A stretch of DNA of 64,000 nucleotides. Origin: Clostridiaceae bacterium. GTDB taxonomy: Bacteria > Bacillota > Clostridia > Lachnospirales > Lachnospiraceae. Under the pieces are notes generated by a model, which worked only from the letters and a program-made list of their open reading frames with translations, was not told the DNA's origin and did not search any database. Made by a program: the position numbers and the translations under genes. This document shows, one piece after another, positions 16,956-27,191 of the stretch. Numbering within the stretch: position 1 is the stretch's first letter; every line of letters starts with the position of its first letter. The stretch is taken from assembly GCA_902362725.1 (NCBI GenBank), contig CABIXM010000012.1:15217-79216 (forward strand), given 5' to 3'.

Positions 16956-18582
16956 TGAGATAAAAAAAGCAAATGCATGGTATAAGGGGCAGAAAAAAGG
17001 CGCGCGGGTGATGCTGGAACTTCTGACCGCAGTGGTAACCTGCTATCTGGTATTTCTTTTATGGCTGCTGCCACAGATGATGGCGACGGTTCCGATGGAT
17101 ACGAAATACTGGAAAGTGAAGATTCTGGCGGCGCTGGTGGCAGCAGTGCCGGTATATCTGGGATTGAAATGGTGTGTATACAAAAGTGCCGGACTGGAGC
17201 TGCGGGAGCGGAAGAGCCTGGCGGATCCGGGAAAAGAGAAGAAGTATCGGCTGTTCTGGTTCGCATTGGGAGCCGGTATTGTATTTCTGGTGCTGATGGT
17301 GTACTATTACGTTTATTTCCCGGGATCTTTTGACTGGGACAATCTGGACCAGTGGTGGCAGATCCAAAATCATCAGTATGATACCTGGCATCCGGTATTC
17401 CATACACTGATTATCGCGTTCTTTTCGAAGATTGTAAATCATTATGGTTTTGCGGTTTTCATGCAGCTATTGCTGTACAGCCTGGCCTGCGGCTATCTGA
17501 TGTATACGCTGGCCAAATGGCGTTTCCCGGTATGGGGACTGGTTTTGACGGAGTTTTTCCTGGCTGCCAACCCGCAGACCCACCGGATTCTGTTGTTCAT
17601 GTGGAAGGACAGCGCGTTGACGGTCTTTATGGTGCTGTTTGTCGTATACCTGATCAATATCTGGAAAACCAATGGAAACTGGTTGAAAAAAAAGAAAAAT
17701 CTGGCCGTGTTTATCCTGGTACTGATTTCCATTTCCATGGTGCGGCACAACGGAATTCTGTATACGATTCCATTTCTGATTCTGGCTGTGCTGTTTTTCA
17801 AAGAAATTCGGAAGGAATGCCTAATTTCCCTGGTGATTATGCTGGCGGGTATGTGGGTTATTGAGCATCCGGTCTATGATCTGGTGGACGCCAGCCGGCC
17901 GGATCAGACCTATGTGGAAAGCGTGGGACTTCCCATGACGATTCTCTGCAATATTCACGAGTTCGCGCCGGAGAGCCTGAGTACGGAGGCTGCGGATTTC
18001 CTGGCGGAAATCGGCCCGGATCGGCGCTGGAAGACTTATGAATATGGCAATTATAATTCCTTCAAGTTTCTGACCAATTCCAATACGGTGGTCAAGCAGA
18101 CACCGCCGCTGGAATTTGCGAAGTTCACATTGGAGACCGTGAAGAATGCGCCGGGCCTGTCATTACAGGCCGTCTACGAGCTGACCCGGATGGTCTGGGA
18201 TGTGCGAGGCAGCAAGGAATGGCATACGGATCTGGAGTACCAGATTCGGGAAAATGACTGGGGCTTTGCCTATGTGGAGGACCGTGCGGAGTTGCGGACC
18301 GCGCTCAATGATTTTGACAACTGGATGATGGACAGTCCGCTGGATTACCTGTTTTCCTACAATGGAATCCATCTGCTGGTACTGATTTTCTGTACCCTGT
18401 TTGTCTTTGCGCGAAAGGGAAAAGGCTGGAAAGCCATGACGCTGACTCTGCCGATTCTGGCCTATAGCTATGGTACGATGTTGCTGCTGTGTGGTCCGAC
18501 CTATCGGTTCTTCCATTTTGACAGTGTGATCTTTGTGCCGCTGTGTCTGCTGCTGCTTAGCAGAACCGGCGAAGAATCATGA
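16948..18582 (+). CDS. Polytopic membrane protein, DUF6020/GT-C-like
   Basis: About 544 residues with roughly ten membrane helices. A first outer loop after YYYVYFPGSFDWDNLDQW carries acidic residues, followed by HPVFHTLIIAFF. This layout resembles lipid-linked-sugar transferases of the GT-C fold and the DUF6020 group. I prefer the ATG at 16948, overlapping ung by 8 nt; TTG 16942 or ATG 17011 are possible. The C-terminal soluble part (about 330-480) is unassigned. A surface glycan role is inferred, not shown. Confidence 0.65.
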   Translation: MCNEIKKANAWYKGQKKGARVMLELLTAVVTCYLVFLLWLLPQMMATVPMDTKYWKVKILAALVAAVPVYLGLKWCVYKSAGLELRERKSLADPGKEKKYRLFWFALGAGIVFLVLMVYYYVYFPGSFDWDNLDQWWQIQNHQYDTWHPVFHTLIIAFFSKIVNHYGFAVFMQLLLYSLACGYLMYTLAKWRFPVWGLVLTEFFLAANPQTHRILLFMWKDSALTVFMVLFVVYLINIWKTNGNWLKKKKNLAVFILVLISISMVRHNGILYTIPFLILAVLFFKEIRKECLISLVIMLAGMWVIEHPVYDLVDASRPDQTYVESVGLPMTILCNIHEFAPESLSTEAADFLAEIGPDRRWKTYEYGNYNSFKFLTNSNTVVKQTPPLEFAKFTLETVKNAPGLSLQAVYELTRMVWDVRGSKEWHTDLEYQIRENDWGFAYVEDRAELRTALNDFDNWMMDSPLDYLFSYNGIHLLVLIFCTLFVFARKGKGWKAMTLTLPILAYSYGTMLLLCGPTYRFFHFDSVIFVPLCLLLLSRTGEES

Positions 18583-18589
18583 TGAAAAA

Positions 18590-18753
18590 GAATGTGCCAT
18601 TGGCACATTCTCGCGCCGAGGCGCGGTTGCTTCAGCAACCATCTACCACTGCGCCGAGTGCGCATCTTTGCAAGCTCTGCTTGCTTTTATGTAATAGGGA
18701 ATTCTATCGGAATTTCCTATTACATAAGAAAGAATCCTGCGAGGCAGGATTCT
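18590..18753. repeat. Mosaic of seven consecutive small palindromes
   Basis: Back-to-back hairpins: 18590-18610, 18612-18625 (CGCGCC-GA-GGCGCG), 18626-18639 (GTTGC-TTCA-GCAAC), 18651-18663, 18670-18684 (GCAAG-CTCTG-CTTGC), 18686-18727 (long arms around TATCG), and 18731-18753 (AGAATCCTGC-GAG-GCAGGATTCT). No coding frame. It looks like a composite intergenic repeat. Confidence 0.7.
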
Positions 18754-18770
18754 CCGCTAGAGTAAAAGAA

Positions 18771-18816
18771 AACACCCGCAGGAAATCTGTGAATAACACA
18801 GCTTCCTGCGGGTGTT
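18771..18816. terminator. Bidirectional terminator
   Basis: AACACCCGCAGGAA (18771-18784) pairs perfectly with TTCCTGCGGGTGTT (18803-18816), with T-rich flanks. It separates the convergent membrane-protein and dehydratase-activator genes. Confidence 0.85.
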
Positions 18817-18832
18817 TTGTGTTTGAAAGGGT

Positions 18833-21800
18833 TTATTTCTGCTCTGCCTTCAGATGCTTATTCGCCGTAGACAGCATCAGCTTCAGTCGGTTCAGCTGGT
18901 TTACTTCACTTGCGCCGGGATCGTAGTCGATGGCTACCACATTGGAGGTGGGGTAGCGGCGGCGCAGCTCTTTGATAACGCCCTTGCCGACCACATGGTT
19001 GGGCAGACAACCGAAGGGCTGGGTGCAGACGATGTTTGGTACGTCCTCATGAATCAACTCCAGCATTTCCGCGGTCAGGAACCAGCCCTCGCCAGTCTGA
19101 TTGCCCACGGATACGATATCGGAGGCCATGTCGGCCATCTTATCAATGTTGCCGGGCGCATGGAAGTGTACGCTCTCCTTAAAGGCCTTGGCAGCGGGCT
19201 TCCGGAGCCATTCCATGGCCTGGATACCGACCCGGGCGATGCGTGCGCTGGAGCGCTTCTTGCCCAGGTGATCGGCCTTGAACTCGCTGTTCTTGAAGCA
19301 GTACAGCAGGAAATCCATCAGATCCGGAACTACGGCCTCTGCGCCCTCCTGCTCCAGAAGTTCCACCAGATGGTTGTTGGCAGACGGAGAGAACTTGACC
19401 AGAATCTCACCGACCACGCCGACCCGGGGCTTTTTCATATCCTCATGGATGGGCAGGCGGTCAAAATCCTTGATAATGCCGCGGCAGATCTGGACGAAGC
19501 GCTTGTGGCTTACGTGCTTCTGGGAGACGAAGTCCTGACAGATCTTCAGCCATTTCGCATGGAGACGGTCTGCGCTTCCCGCTTCCTTCTCGTAAGGACG
19601 CATCCGATACAGAACCCGCATGAAGATATCGCCGAAGACCAGTCCGTAGAGTCCCTTCACAGCCAGACCCGGCGTAATCTTAAAGCCGGGGTTGCTCTCC
19701 AGATTGCTAAGGTTCAGAGATACCACCGGAATCTGTTCCTGTCCGGCCTTGGCCAGAGCCCGTCGGATAAAGGAGATGTAGTTGGTGGCACGGCAGCCGC
19801 CGCCGGTCTGGGAGATGATGACGGCCAGCTTGTCGGTGTCGTATTTGCCGGAAAGTACGGCAGTCATAATCTGTCCTACCACCACCAGGGAGGGATAGCA
19901 GGCGTCATTATTGACGTATTTCAGACCCATGTCGATGGCGGCTCGGTCGGAATCCGGCAGCACATCCAGCTTGTAGCCGGAAGCCCGGAAGGCAGGCTCG
20001 ATGACGTCGAAATGAATCGGAGACATCTGGGGACACAGGATGGTGTATTCTTTCCGCATTTCCTCTGTGAAAACTACACGGTCGTAAGCAGAGGAAACCA
20101 CGCTCCGGCATTCGCCCTTATTTTCGCGCACGCGGATGGCGGCGATGAGGGAACGGATACGGATGCGGGCAGCGCCCAGGTTATTGACCTCGTCGATCTT
20201 CAGGCAGGTGTAGATCTTGCCGGAATTGGTCAGAATGTCGCTGACCTCGTCGGTGGTGACGGCGTCCAGACCGCAGCCGAAGGAATTCAGCTGAATCAGA
20301 TCCAAATCGTTCCGGGTCTTTACGAAGCTGGCAGCTGCGTACATCCGGGAATGGTACATCCACTGATCCATGACGAACAGGGGGCGTTCCACCGGGTGCA
20401 GGTGGCTGATGGAATCTTCAGTCAGCACCGCCAGACCATAGGAGTTGATCATTTCCGGAATACCGTGGTTGATCTCCGGATCCACATGATAGGGACGGCC
20501 AGCCAGCACGATACCGCGGCGGCCGGTTTTCTGCATGTATTCCAGGGTCTCCTCGCCTTTGCGCATGATATCCTCACGGGTGCGCTCCATCTCAGCCCAG
20601 CCCTTCCTGGCGGCCTCGCGGATTTCGTTTTCGGAGATACCACAGTGCTTGGAAAATTCTGTCACCAGTCCATTTTCCAGAATCTGCTCATTTTCAAAGG
20701 AAAGGAACGGGTTGAAGAAATCAATGTCGCTGCCGGACAGCTCGTCCACATTATTCTTGATATTCTCCGCGTAGGAGGTGACAATGGGGCAGTTGTAGTG
20801 GTTGCCCGCGTCCGGGAACTCAGTCCGTTCGTAGGGCACGCAGGGGTAGAAGATGAACTTCAGACCCTGACGGATGAGCCAGGTCACATGACCGTGGGCC
20901 AGCTTGGCCGGGTAGCACTCGGACTCGCTGGGGATGGACTCGATACCCAATTCATAAATCTTATGTGTGGAGGAAGGGGAGAGCACTACCCTGTAGCCCA
21001 GCTCCGTAAAGAAGGTGAACCAGAAGGGATAGTTCTCATAGAAGTTCAGCACACGGGGGATACCCACGGTTCCGCGCTTTGCAGCCTCTTCGGACAGCGG
21101 CTCATAATCAAAGAGACGCTTATTCTTATATTCATACAGGTTCGGGATGTTGTCCTTATTCTTCTCTTTTCCGATACCACGCTCGCAGCGGTTGCCGGAG
21201 ATATAGCGGCGGCCGCCGGAGAATTTGTTGATGGTCAGACGGCAGTGATTTGTACAGCCGTTGCACTTGGTCATGGAGGTGGAGAACTCCAGGTTGTTGA
21301 TCTCGTCGATGGAGAGCATGGTGGTCTCCATGCCGTCCTCGTAGCGCTCCCTTGCGATGAGAGCCGCTCCGAAGGCGCCCATGATACCGGCAATGTCGGG
21401 ACGGACAGCCTCACAGCCTGCGATCTTCTCAAAGCTTCGGAGGACCGCGTCATTGTAGAAGGTACCGCCCTGTACCACGATATTTTTACCCAGTGCAGAG
21501 GCGTCGGACACTTTGATAACCTTAAAAAGGGCGTTCTTGATGACAGAGTAAGCCAGGCCTGCGGAGATATCAGATACCTCCGCACCCTCCTTCTGGGCCT
21601 GCTTTACCTTGGAATTCATAAATACCGTACAGCGGGTTCCAAGGTCAATGGGGTGCTTGGCGAAAAGCGCCGCTTTTGCGAAATCCTCCACGGTGTAGTT
21701 CAGGGATTTGGCAAAAGTCTCGATAAAGGAGCCGCAGCCGGAGGAACATGCCTCATTCAGCTGTACGCTGTCTACGGTGTGATTCTTGATGCGGATGCAT

Positions 21801-23086
21801 TTCATATCCTGACCGCCGATGTCCAGGATACAGTCTACCTTCGGGTCGAAGAATTCAGCTGCATAGTAATGAGAAACTGTCTCCACCTCGCCCTCGTCCA
21901 GCATCAGGGCAGCCTTGATCAGGGCCTCGCCGTAACCGGTGGAACAGGAGCGGGCGATGCGCGCATTTTTCGGAAGAAAGCGGTAGATGTCCTTAATGGC
22001 GCGGATAGTAGTCGCCAGAGGGTTGCCGTTGTTGCTGCTGTAGAAGGAGTAGAGCAGAGCTCCATCCTCGCCTACCAGCGCAGCCTTGGTGGTGGTGCTT
22101 CCGGCGTCGATGCCGAGGAAGCAGTTGCCCTCATAGGCTTGGAAATCGCCGCGCATGACCTCATGGCGGCTGTGGCGCTCCTGGAACTTGGCGTACTCAT
22201 GCTCATTGGCAAAGAGCGGCTCCATACGGGCCACCTCGAAATCCAGTTGGATGTGGGCCTTCAGGCGCTCCTTCATTTCACCTAAGGAAGCAGAGACCTT
22301 CTGATCGCAGCTTAAGGCGGATCCCATGGCAGCGAACAGATGTGAATTCTCCGGAGCGATGATGTGCTCGTCGTCCAGGTTCAGGGTACGGATAAAGGCA
22401 GCCTTTAGTTCAGACAGGAAATGAAGCGGACCACCCAGAAACGCCACGTGCCCACGGATGGGTTTTCCACAGGCCAGGCCGCTGATGGTCTGATTGACCA
22501 CTGCCTGGAAAATGGATGCAGCCAGGTCTTCCTTGGTAGCGCCGTCGTTGATCAGCGGCTGAATATCGGACTTGGCAAAAACGCCGCAGCGGGCCGCGAT
22601 GGTATAAAGGGAATGATAATTCTTTGCGTACTCATTGAGGCCGGTGGCGTCTGTTTGAAGCAGGGAAGCCATCTGGTCGATAAAAGAGCCGGTACCGCCG
22701 GCACAGATGCCGTTCATACGCTGCTCCACATTGCCGCCTTCAAAATAAATGATTTTCGCGTCCTCACCGCCAAGCTCTATCGCCACGTCAGTCTGGGGCG
22801 CGGTCTGCTCCAGGGCGGTAGCTACAGCCACCACTTCCTGCACAAAAGGAACGCCCAGATGGTTCGCCAGGGTCAGTCCGCCGGAGCCGGTGATGGCCGG
22901 ATAGACAGTCAGATCGCCAAGCTGACCCTCTGCTTTTTCAAGAAGTGAAGCCAGAGTTTCCTGAATATTGGCAAAATGACGCTCATAATCAGAGAAGAGA
23001 AGTTCATGCTTCTCGTTTAATATTGCAACTTTTACAGTCGTGGAACCGATATCGATTCCCAGTGTGTAGTTAGATAAATGATTCAT
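18833..23086 (-). CDS. 2-Hydroxyacyl-CoA dehydratase activator-related giant protein
   Basis: 1417 residues with two ASKHA ATPase units: [14 protein letters not shown] near the N terminus and [14 protein letters not shown] near residue 325. Each has a glycine-rich loop and a [4Fe-4S]-type cysteine ([22 protein letters not shown]). A Cys cluster CNGCTNHC follows near residue 620, then a DUF2229-type region and an HgdB-like dehydratase-related region in the C-terminal half. Such proteins are common in clostridia and thought to drive ATP-dependent low-potential electron transfer. The substrate is unknown. The ATG is about 18 nt from the AGGAGG tract, a longer gap than usual. Confidence 0.85.
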   Translation of the reverse strand: MNHLSNYTLGIDIGSTTVKVAILNEKHELLFSDYERHFANIQETLASLLEKAEGQLGDLTVYPAITGSGGLTLANHLGVPFVQEVVAVATALEQTAPQTDVAIELGGEDAKIIYFEGGNVEQRMNGICAGGTGSFIDQMASLLQTDATGLNEYAKNYHSLYTIAARCGVFAKSDIQPLINDGATKEDLAASIFQAVVNQTISGLACGKPIRGHVAFLGGPLHFLSELKAAFIRTLNLDDEHIIAPENSHLFAAMGSALSCDQKVSASLGEMKERLKAHIQLDFEVARMEPLFANEHEYAKFQERHSRHEVMRGDFQAYEGNCFLGIDAGSTTTKAALVGEDGALLYSFYSSNNGNPLATTIRAIKDIYRFLPKNARIARSCSTGYGEALIKAALMLDEGEVETVSHYYAAEFFDPKVDCILDIGGQDMKCIRIKNHTVDSVQLNEACSSGCGSFIETFAKSLNYTVEDFAKAALFAKHPIDLGTRCTVFMNSKVKQAQKEGAEVSDISAGLAYSVIKNALFKVIKVSDASALGKNIVVQGGTFYNDAVLRSFEKIAGCEAVRPDIAGIMGAFGAALIARERYEDGMETTMLSIDEINNLEFSTSMTKCNGCTNHCRLTINKFSGGRRYISGNRCERGIGKEKNKDNIPNLYEYKNKRLFDYEPLSEEAAKRGTVGIPRVLNFYENYPFWFTFFTELGYRVVLSPSSTHKIYELGIESIPSESECYPAKLAHGHVTWLIRQGLKFIFYPCVPYERTEFPDAGNHYNCPIVTSYAENIKNNVDELSGSDIDFFNPFLSFENEQILENGLVTEFSKHCGISENEIREAARKGWAEMERTREDIMRKGEETLEYMQKTGRRGIVLAGRPYHVDPEINHGIPEMINSYGLAVLTEDSISHLHPVERPLFVMDQWMYHSRMYAAASFVKTRNDLDLIQLNSFGCGLDAVTTDEVSDILTNSGKIYTCLKIDEVNNLGAARIRIRSLIAAIRVRENKGECRSVVSSAYDRVVFTEEMRKEYTILCPQMSPIHFDVIEPAFRASGYKLDVLPDSDRAAIDMGLKYVNNDACYPSLVVVGQIMTAVLSGKYDTDKLAVIISQTGGGCRATNYISFIRRALAKAGQEQIPVVSLNLSNLESNPGFKITPGLAVKGLYGLVFGDIFMRVLYRMRPYEKEAGSADRLHAKWLKICQDFVSQKHVSHKRFVQICRGIIKDFDRLPIHEDMKKPRVGVVGEILVKFSPSANNHLVELLEQEGAEAVVPDLMDFLLYCFKNSEFKADHLGKKRSSARIARVGIQAMEWLRKPAAKAFKESVHFHAPGNIDKMADMASDIVSVGNQTGEGWFLTAEMLELIHEDVPNIVCTQPFGCLPNHVVGKGVIKELRRRYPTSNVVAIDYDPGASEVNQLNRLKLMLSTANKHLKAEQK

Positions 23087-23160
23087 AAAAATACAGGCGA
23101 AATACTCCGCCCCCCTCCTTTTCTAAATGACAGCAAAAGGTTTCTTTGACACTAACGTAC

Positions 23161-23189
23161 ATTATACGACACAAAATTTTTGAAATCAA
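23161..23189 (-). promoter_or_regulatory. Promoter of the dehydratase-activator gene
   Basis: On the minus strand, TTGATT (23184-23189), a 17-bp spacer and TATAAT (23161-23166) lie 75 bp before the start codon. Confidence 0.6.
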
Positions 23190-23305
23190 ATAAAAAAAAT
23201 ATAAACAATTTATGGAAAGTTTAACAAAAAGGCGCAGAGGTAACAGGATTTTCCAGATTGCATACAGTAAATGTATATAAATAGGAAGAAAAGGAACCGG
23301 ATTTT

Positions 23306-23500
23306 ATGGAAAAATGCATGGGATTTCTGCATACGGTCGAAAAAGGGGATACGCTCTATGCCTTAAGCCGCCGTTACCGGGTGCCTCTGTGGGCGCTTCT
23401 TTACGCCAATCCCTATATCAATGTCTACAACCTGCAGGTGGGAGACGAGGTGTGCATCCCGCTGCGCCGACGTCCCCGCGTGTTCCCACCGTCGGAATAG
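23306..23500 (+). CDS. Small LysM-domain protein
   Basis: 64 residues, almost entirely one LysM repeat: HTVEKGDTLYALSRRYRVP, then NPYINVYNLQVGDEVCIP. No signal peptide is visible, so it may act inside the cell or in the spore; small LysM proteins without signals occur in clostridial spore coats. AAAAGGAACC precedes the ATG. Confidence 0.8.
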   Translation: MEKCMGFLHTVEKGDTLYALSRRYRVPLWALLYANPYINVYNLQVGDEVCIPLRRRPRVFPPSE

Positions 23501-23671
23501 AAGAAAAGCTGAAAAATGGTTTGCCAGCAGGCCTTTGTTGACAAAACAGGGCTTCCCGCCTATAATAAAATTATCTGAAAATGTTTCCGGGATTCGTGGA
23601 AATATGCTTTTCCACGGCCCGGAAATCTTGTATCACAGACATTTTTTATAGGAAAGGATGACTTATTTTTT

Positions 23672-24553
23672 ATGAACTGGATAGACAAGCTGGAGAAAAA
23701 GTTCGGCCGTTACGCGATTCACAACCTGATGTACTATGTGATTATTCTGTACGCGCTGGGGTATGTGATCAATGTGGTGGCGCCCGATTTCTATACCGGA
23801 TACCTGTCTCTCGATCCGACGGCTATTCTGCACGGTCAGATCTGGAGAATTGTGACCTTCATCATTTATCCGCCCTCCACAGGACTGTTTTTCTTCCTGA
23901 TCAGCATGTACCTGTATTATTCCATCGGAAGAGTGCTGGAGATGCAGTGGGGAGCCTTCCGTTTCAATCTATATCTGTTGACCGGTATGCTGCTTCATGT
24001 GGTGGCGGCCTTCTTAAGCTGCTATGTATTCGGCGCGAATATCGGCCCCATGTTCGGCACCTATTATCTGAACTATTCGCTGTTTTTCGCCTTCGCAGCC
24101 ACCTATCCGAACATGCAGTTCCTGCTGTTCTTCATCATTCCGATTAAGGCGAAATGGCTGGGTATTATCAATGCCATTTATTTTGGCGTGACGATTGTGG
24201 CCGGATTCGCGGCGCCGTACCTCTCTTATAATACGATTCTGACGCTGATTCAGGCGGGCATTGTGCCTCATCCGGCCTATGCGGTGATGGCGCTGGTGTC
24301 CTTGGGCAACTTCCTGATTTTCTTCTTCGGTATGCGGAATGTAAAGCGCTATTCGCCGAAGGAGATACATCGGAGAAAGGTCTACAGCCGGAGCGTGCAG
24401 CAGGGTGAGAAGCGGGCCAGTATTCATAAATGCGCGGTTTGTGGCCGGACTGAGAAGGATGGGGACGATCTGGTATTCCGTTATTGCTCCAAGTGCAACG
24501 GTAATTATGAGTACTGTCAGGATCATCTGTTTACGCACGAGCATGTGAAATAA
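23672..24553 (+). CDS. Rhomboid-like membrane protein with C-terminal zinc ribbon
   Basis: 293 residues. Six membrane helices (about residues 15-215) follow the rhomboid/derlin outline, including LHGQIWRIVTFIIYPP after the first helix. The protease Ser motif GxSG is absent (LNYSLFFAF occupies that helix), so it is probably an inactive rhomboid. The tail holds CAVCGR and CSKC pairs with C-x-x-H near the end, a likely zinc-binding domain. It may bind or sort membrane proteins; function is inferred only from fold. Confidence 0.7.
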   Translation: MNWIDKLEKKFGRYAIHNLMYYVIILYALGYVINVVAPDFYTGYLSLDPTAILHGQIWRIVTFIIYPPSTGLFFFLISMYLYYSIGRVLEMQWGAFRFNLYLLTGMLLHVVAAFLSCYVFGANIGPMFGTYYLNYSLFFAFAATYPNMQFLLFFIIPIKAKWLGIINAIYFGVTIVAGFAAPYLSYNTILTLIQAGIVPHPAYAVMALVSLGNFLIFFFGMRNVKRYSPKEIHRRKVYSRSVQQGEKRASIHKCAVCGRTEKDGDDLVFRYCSKCNGNYEYCQDHLFTHEHVK

Positions 24554-24646
24554 GGTTTTGGGAGAAAGCTTTTCATACAAAGTGTATGATGGTGATATTT
24601 TTGCAGGAATGTTATTATTTTAACAAATAGAAAAGGAGGCTTTTAC

Positions 24647-25435
24647 ATGAACACACCTGCGGAAATTGCGAAAAATTATGTGGGAATCGGAAAAGGAAAG
24701 GTGAACACTCCGCCATTGAAGCTATTTATCCTCGGCATCATGGCCGGTATCTTCATCGGCATCGGATCGATTGCCTATGAGATGGCTACAGCGACCATCG
24801 GAGGGGCTCTGGGCAAGCTGGTGGGAGCCTGTATGTTCCCGGCGGGACTGGCGCTCGTACTGATTGCGGGAAGCGAGCTTTTTACCGGAAACTGTCTTCT
24901 GGTGATTCCACTGTTGGAGGGAGAAGTGAAGTTCTCCGGCGTCCTGAAAAACTGGGTCTGCGTGTATCTGGGCAACTTTGCCGGTTCTACCATTCTGGCG
25001 TTTCTGGTTGCTTTCGGACACAGCCCGTCATTGCTGGACAAGGGGCTTCTGGATGTAATTATGTCCGTAGCGGCAGGCAAGGTGGCGCTGACCTTTGGAG
25101 ACGCGGTATTCCGTGGCATCGTCTGCAATATGATGGTATGTCTGGCTGTCTGGATGTCCTTCGCGGGCAAGACCGTAACCAGCAAGATGGCGGGACTTTA
25201 TTTCCCGATTATGATCTTCGTGCTGGGCGGTTTCGAGCATAGTATCGCGAACATGTACTATCTGATGGTCGGTATCTTCAGCAATTCCATCTACGGCGTA
25301 GGCAATGCGGCGGTGAACCTGGGAGCGGCACTGGCGAAGAATCTGCTGCCGGTGACTCTGGGCAACCTGATCGGCGGCGCGGCCATCGGCATCATCTACT
25401 GGTACCTGTATTTAAAGGGAGCAAAAAAAGACTAA
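24647..25435 (+). CDS. Formate/nitrite transporter family channel
   Basis: 262 residues, six membrane helices. FNT motifs are present: AGSELFTGNCLL, CNMMVCLAVW, the central His in GGFEHSIANMY, and GNLIGGA. Passes small monovalent anions such as formate or nitrite. AAAAGGAGG precedes the ATG. No pflB is beside it, so the anion cannot be fixed by context. Confidence 0.92.
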   Translation: MNTPAEIAKNYVGIGKGKVNTPPLKLFILGIMAGIFIGIGSIAYEMATATIGGALGKLVGACMFPAGLALVLIAGSELFTGNCLLVIPLLEGEVKFSGVLKNWVCVYLGNFAGSTILAFLVAFGHSPSLLDKGLLDVIMSVAAGKVALTFGDAVFRGIVCNMMVCLAVWMSFAGKTVTSKMAGLYFPIMIFVLGGFEHSIANMYYLMVGIFSNSIYGVGNAAVNLGAALAKNLLPVTLGNLIGGAAIGIIYWYLYLKGAKKD

Positions 25436-25455
25436 GAAGTGAAAAGGGGTAAAGC

Positions 25456-26505
25456 ATGAGTATTCGGGTAGAAGCGTTCGGGACCACAAAGGACGGACAG
25501 CAGGTAAAGAAATACATATTGGAAAATGGGAAAGGCATGAAGGCTGTCGTGCTGAATCTGGGCGCGGGACTGGCGGAACTCTGGGTTCCGGATCAGGACG
25601 GCGCGCTCCGGGATGTGGTCTGGGGTTATGAAAAAGCAGAAGATTATGAGGTCAACGGGCCGGATTTCGGAGCCATCGTAGGGCGGAACGCCAACCGAAT
25701 CGGCGGCGCGGTCATTACCATTGCGGGGAAGGATTACACGCTGGCGAAAAATAACGGCGAGAACAACCTGCACAGCGGGCCGGACATGTATTTCACCAGA
25801 ATGTGGAAAGGCATCGTTGCTGATGACAATAAGGTAGAGTTTTCTCTGCACAGTCCCGACGGTGATCAGGGATATCCGGGCAATGCGGATATCACCGTAT
25901 CCTACACTCTGACGGATGACGGCGAGCTGCAGATCGCATACCAGGGGAAAGCGGATCAGGACACCATCTTCAATCTTACCAATCATTCTTACTTCAATCT
26001 GGACGGGCAGGAGTCCGATTCGGTGCTGGAGCAGAAGGTGTGGCTGGACGCAGACGCATTTACACCGGGCGACGCAGGGCTGATTCCCACCGGAGAGATT
26101 CGGGATGTGACGGGAACCCCTATGGATTTCCGGACGGAGCATATGATCGGCGAGCGTATTGATGCGGACTACGAGCCTCTGAAGCAGGCCGGCGGTTACG
26201 ACCACAACTATGTGCTGAAGAACGAAGGAAAGTACGCACTGTGCGGAAAACTCATTTCCCAGAAGAGTGGTATCTGCATGGAGGTCTCCACGGATCTGCC
26301 GGGTATCCAGCTTTATTCTGCCAACTTTCTGGAGAATGAGAAGGGCGGCAAGGAAGGACGTACCTATGGAAGACGCAGCGCCATCTGTTTTGAGTCCCAG
26401 TACTTCCCGGACGCCTGCCATCATGAGAATTTTCAGAGTCCCATCGTAAAGGCGGGAGAGGTATACCGGACGAAGACCGGATATAAGTTTACTGTCACAA
26501 AATAG
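25456..26505 (+). CDS. galM: Aldose 1-epimerase
   Basis: 349 residues with galactose-mutarotase landmarks: GRNANRIGGA, NNLHSGPDMY, TNHSYFNL (the catalytic His) and the Glu in CFESQYFPD. Interconverts alpha and beta hexose anomers in the cytoplasm. AAAAGGGG precedes the ATG 21 bp after the FNT gene, so the two probably share a transcript. Confidence 0.93.
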   Translation: MSIRVEAFGTTKDGQQVKKYILENGKGMKAVVLNLGAGLAELWVPDQDGALRDVVWGYEKAEDYEVNGPDFGAIVGRNANRIGGAVITIAGKDYTLAKNNGENNLHSGPDMYFTRMWKGIVADDNKVEFSLHSPDGDQGYPGNADITVSYTLTDDGELQIAYQGKADQDTIFNLTNHSYFNLDGQESDSVLEQKVWLDADAFTPGDAGLIPTGEIRDVTGTPMDFRTEHMIGERIDADYEPLKQAGGYDHNYVLKNEGKYALCGKLISQKSGICMEVSTDLPGIQLYSANFLENEKGGKEGRTYGRRSAICFESQYFPDACHHENFQSPIVKAGEVYRTKTGYKFTVTK

Positions 26506-26669
26506 CATAAAAAATGAAAAGCGCAGGGATCGCGGACGGTTGGTTCGCGGTCCTTTTTCTGTTACAGAGTATTCGTAAGGGGCTGACGGTGACAGGTTTT
26601 ATAGGTAAAATTTTCCAGCACGTTCCGAAAACGGAGTTGGAAGTAATGGCTCGGAAAACAAAAATGTCC

Positions 26670-26720
26670 TTGACATTGAAAGAAGAATGGTTTACTATGT
26701 GAACTGTTCATTTTGTGAAC
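26670..26720 (+). promoter_or_regulatory. Promoter and probable MarR autoregulatory operator
   Basis: TTGACA (26670-26675), 17 bp, TACTAT (26693-26698). GTTCA-N5-TGAAC (26706-26720), with a further GTGAAC at 26699-26704, overlaps the start point and is a good MarR dimer site. Confidence 0.65.
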
Positions 26721-26750
26721 AAAATACGATGCAGGAGGGTGGAACCTCAG

Positions 26751-27191
26751 ATGGAAGCTACCAGAGAAGAGGTCTTAAAGGGCTGGCTGAAATTGTCGCT
26801 GGCGATCAACAATGAACGGATGGTGTCCGGACTGCCCTACAATGAGTTCCTGATCTGCGGAATTCTGTATCGGAATCAGAAGAGCGACGCGCCCCGGGAG
26901 CTGACAGCTACGGATCTGTGCAGCGCGACGAAGATTCTGAAATCCCAGATGAACCGGATTCTGAACAGCCTGGAGAAAAAGGAACTGATTACGCGTACCC
27001 GCTCAGACCGGGATAAGCGGCAGATCTATGTGACCTTCCGGATGGAACAGGCGGAAATCTATGAACGGGAGCATGAGCGGATTTTGCACTTTGTGGACGA
27101 GCTGATGAACCGGATTGGCTGGGAGCGCTCAGAGAAAATCGTGAAGCTCTTCGACCTGATTGCAGATATGGCAGACGAGGTAATTGGATGA
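26751..27191 (+). CDS. MarR-family regulator
   Basis: 146 residues starting at ATG 26751, after AGGAGGGTGG. Winged-helix segments: TATDLCSATKILKSQMNRIL (recognition), then NSLEKKELITRTRSDRDKRQ (wing). Its stop overlaps the degV start (ATGA at 27188), so it probably controls itself and degV, using the GTTCA/TGAAC site in its own promoter. Confidence 0.87.
   Translation: MEATREEVLKGWLKLSLAINNERMVSGLPYNEFLICGILYRNQKSDAPRELTATDLCSATKILKSQMNRILNSLEKKELITRTRSDRDKRQIYVTFRMEQAEIYEREHERILHFVDELMNRIGWERSEKIVKLFDLIADMADEVIG

Noticed and set aside
18854..22285. A 1143-codon open frame on the plus strand
   Set aside because: It is the exact antisense of the dehydratase-activator gene, which has clear domains and motifs. 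Long antisense frames are common in GC-rich coding DNA. No ribosome site or recognisable domain.
26514..26702. A 62-codon frame between galM and marR
   Set aside because: It contains the -35 and -10 boxes of marR and has no ribosome site.
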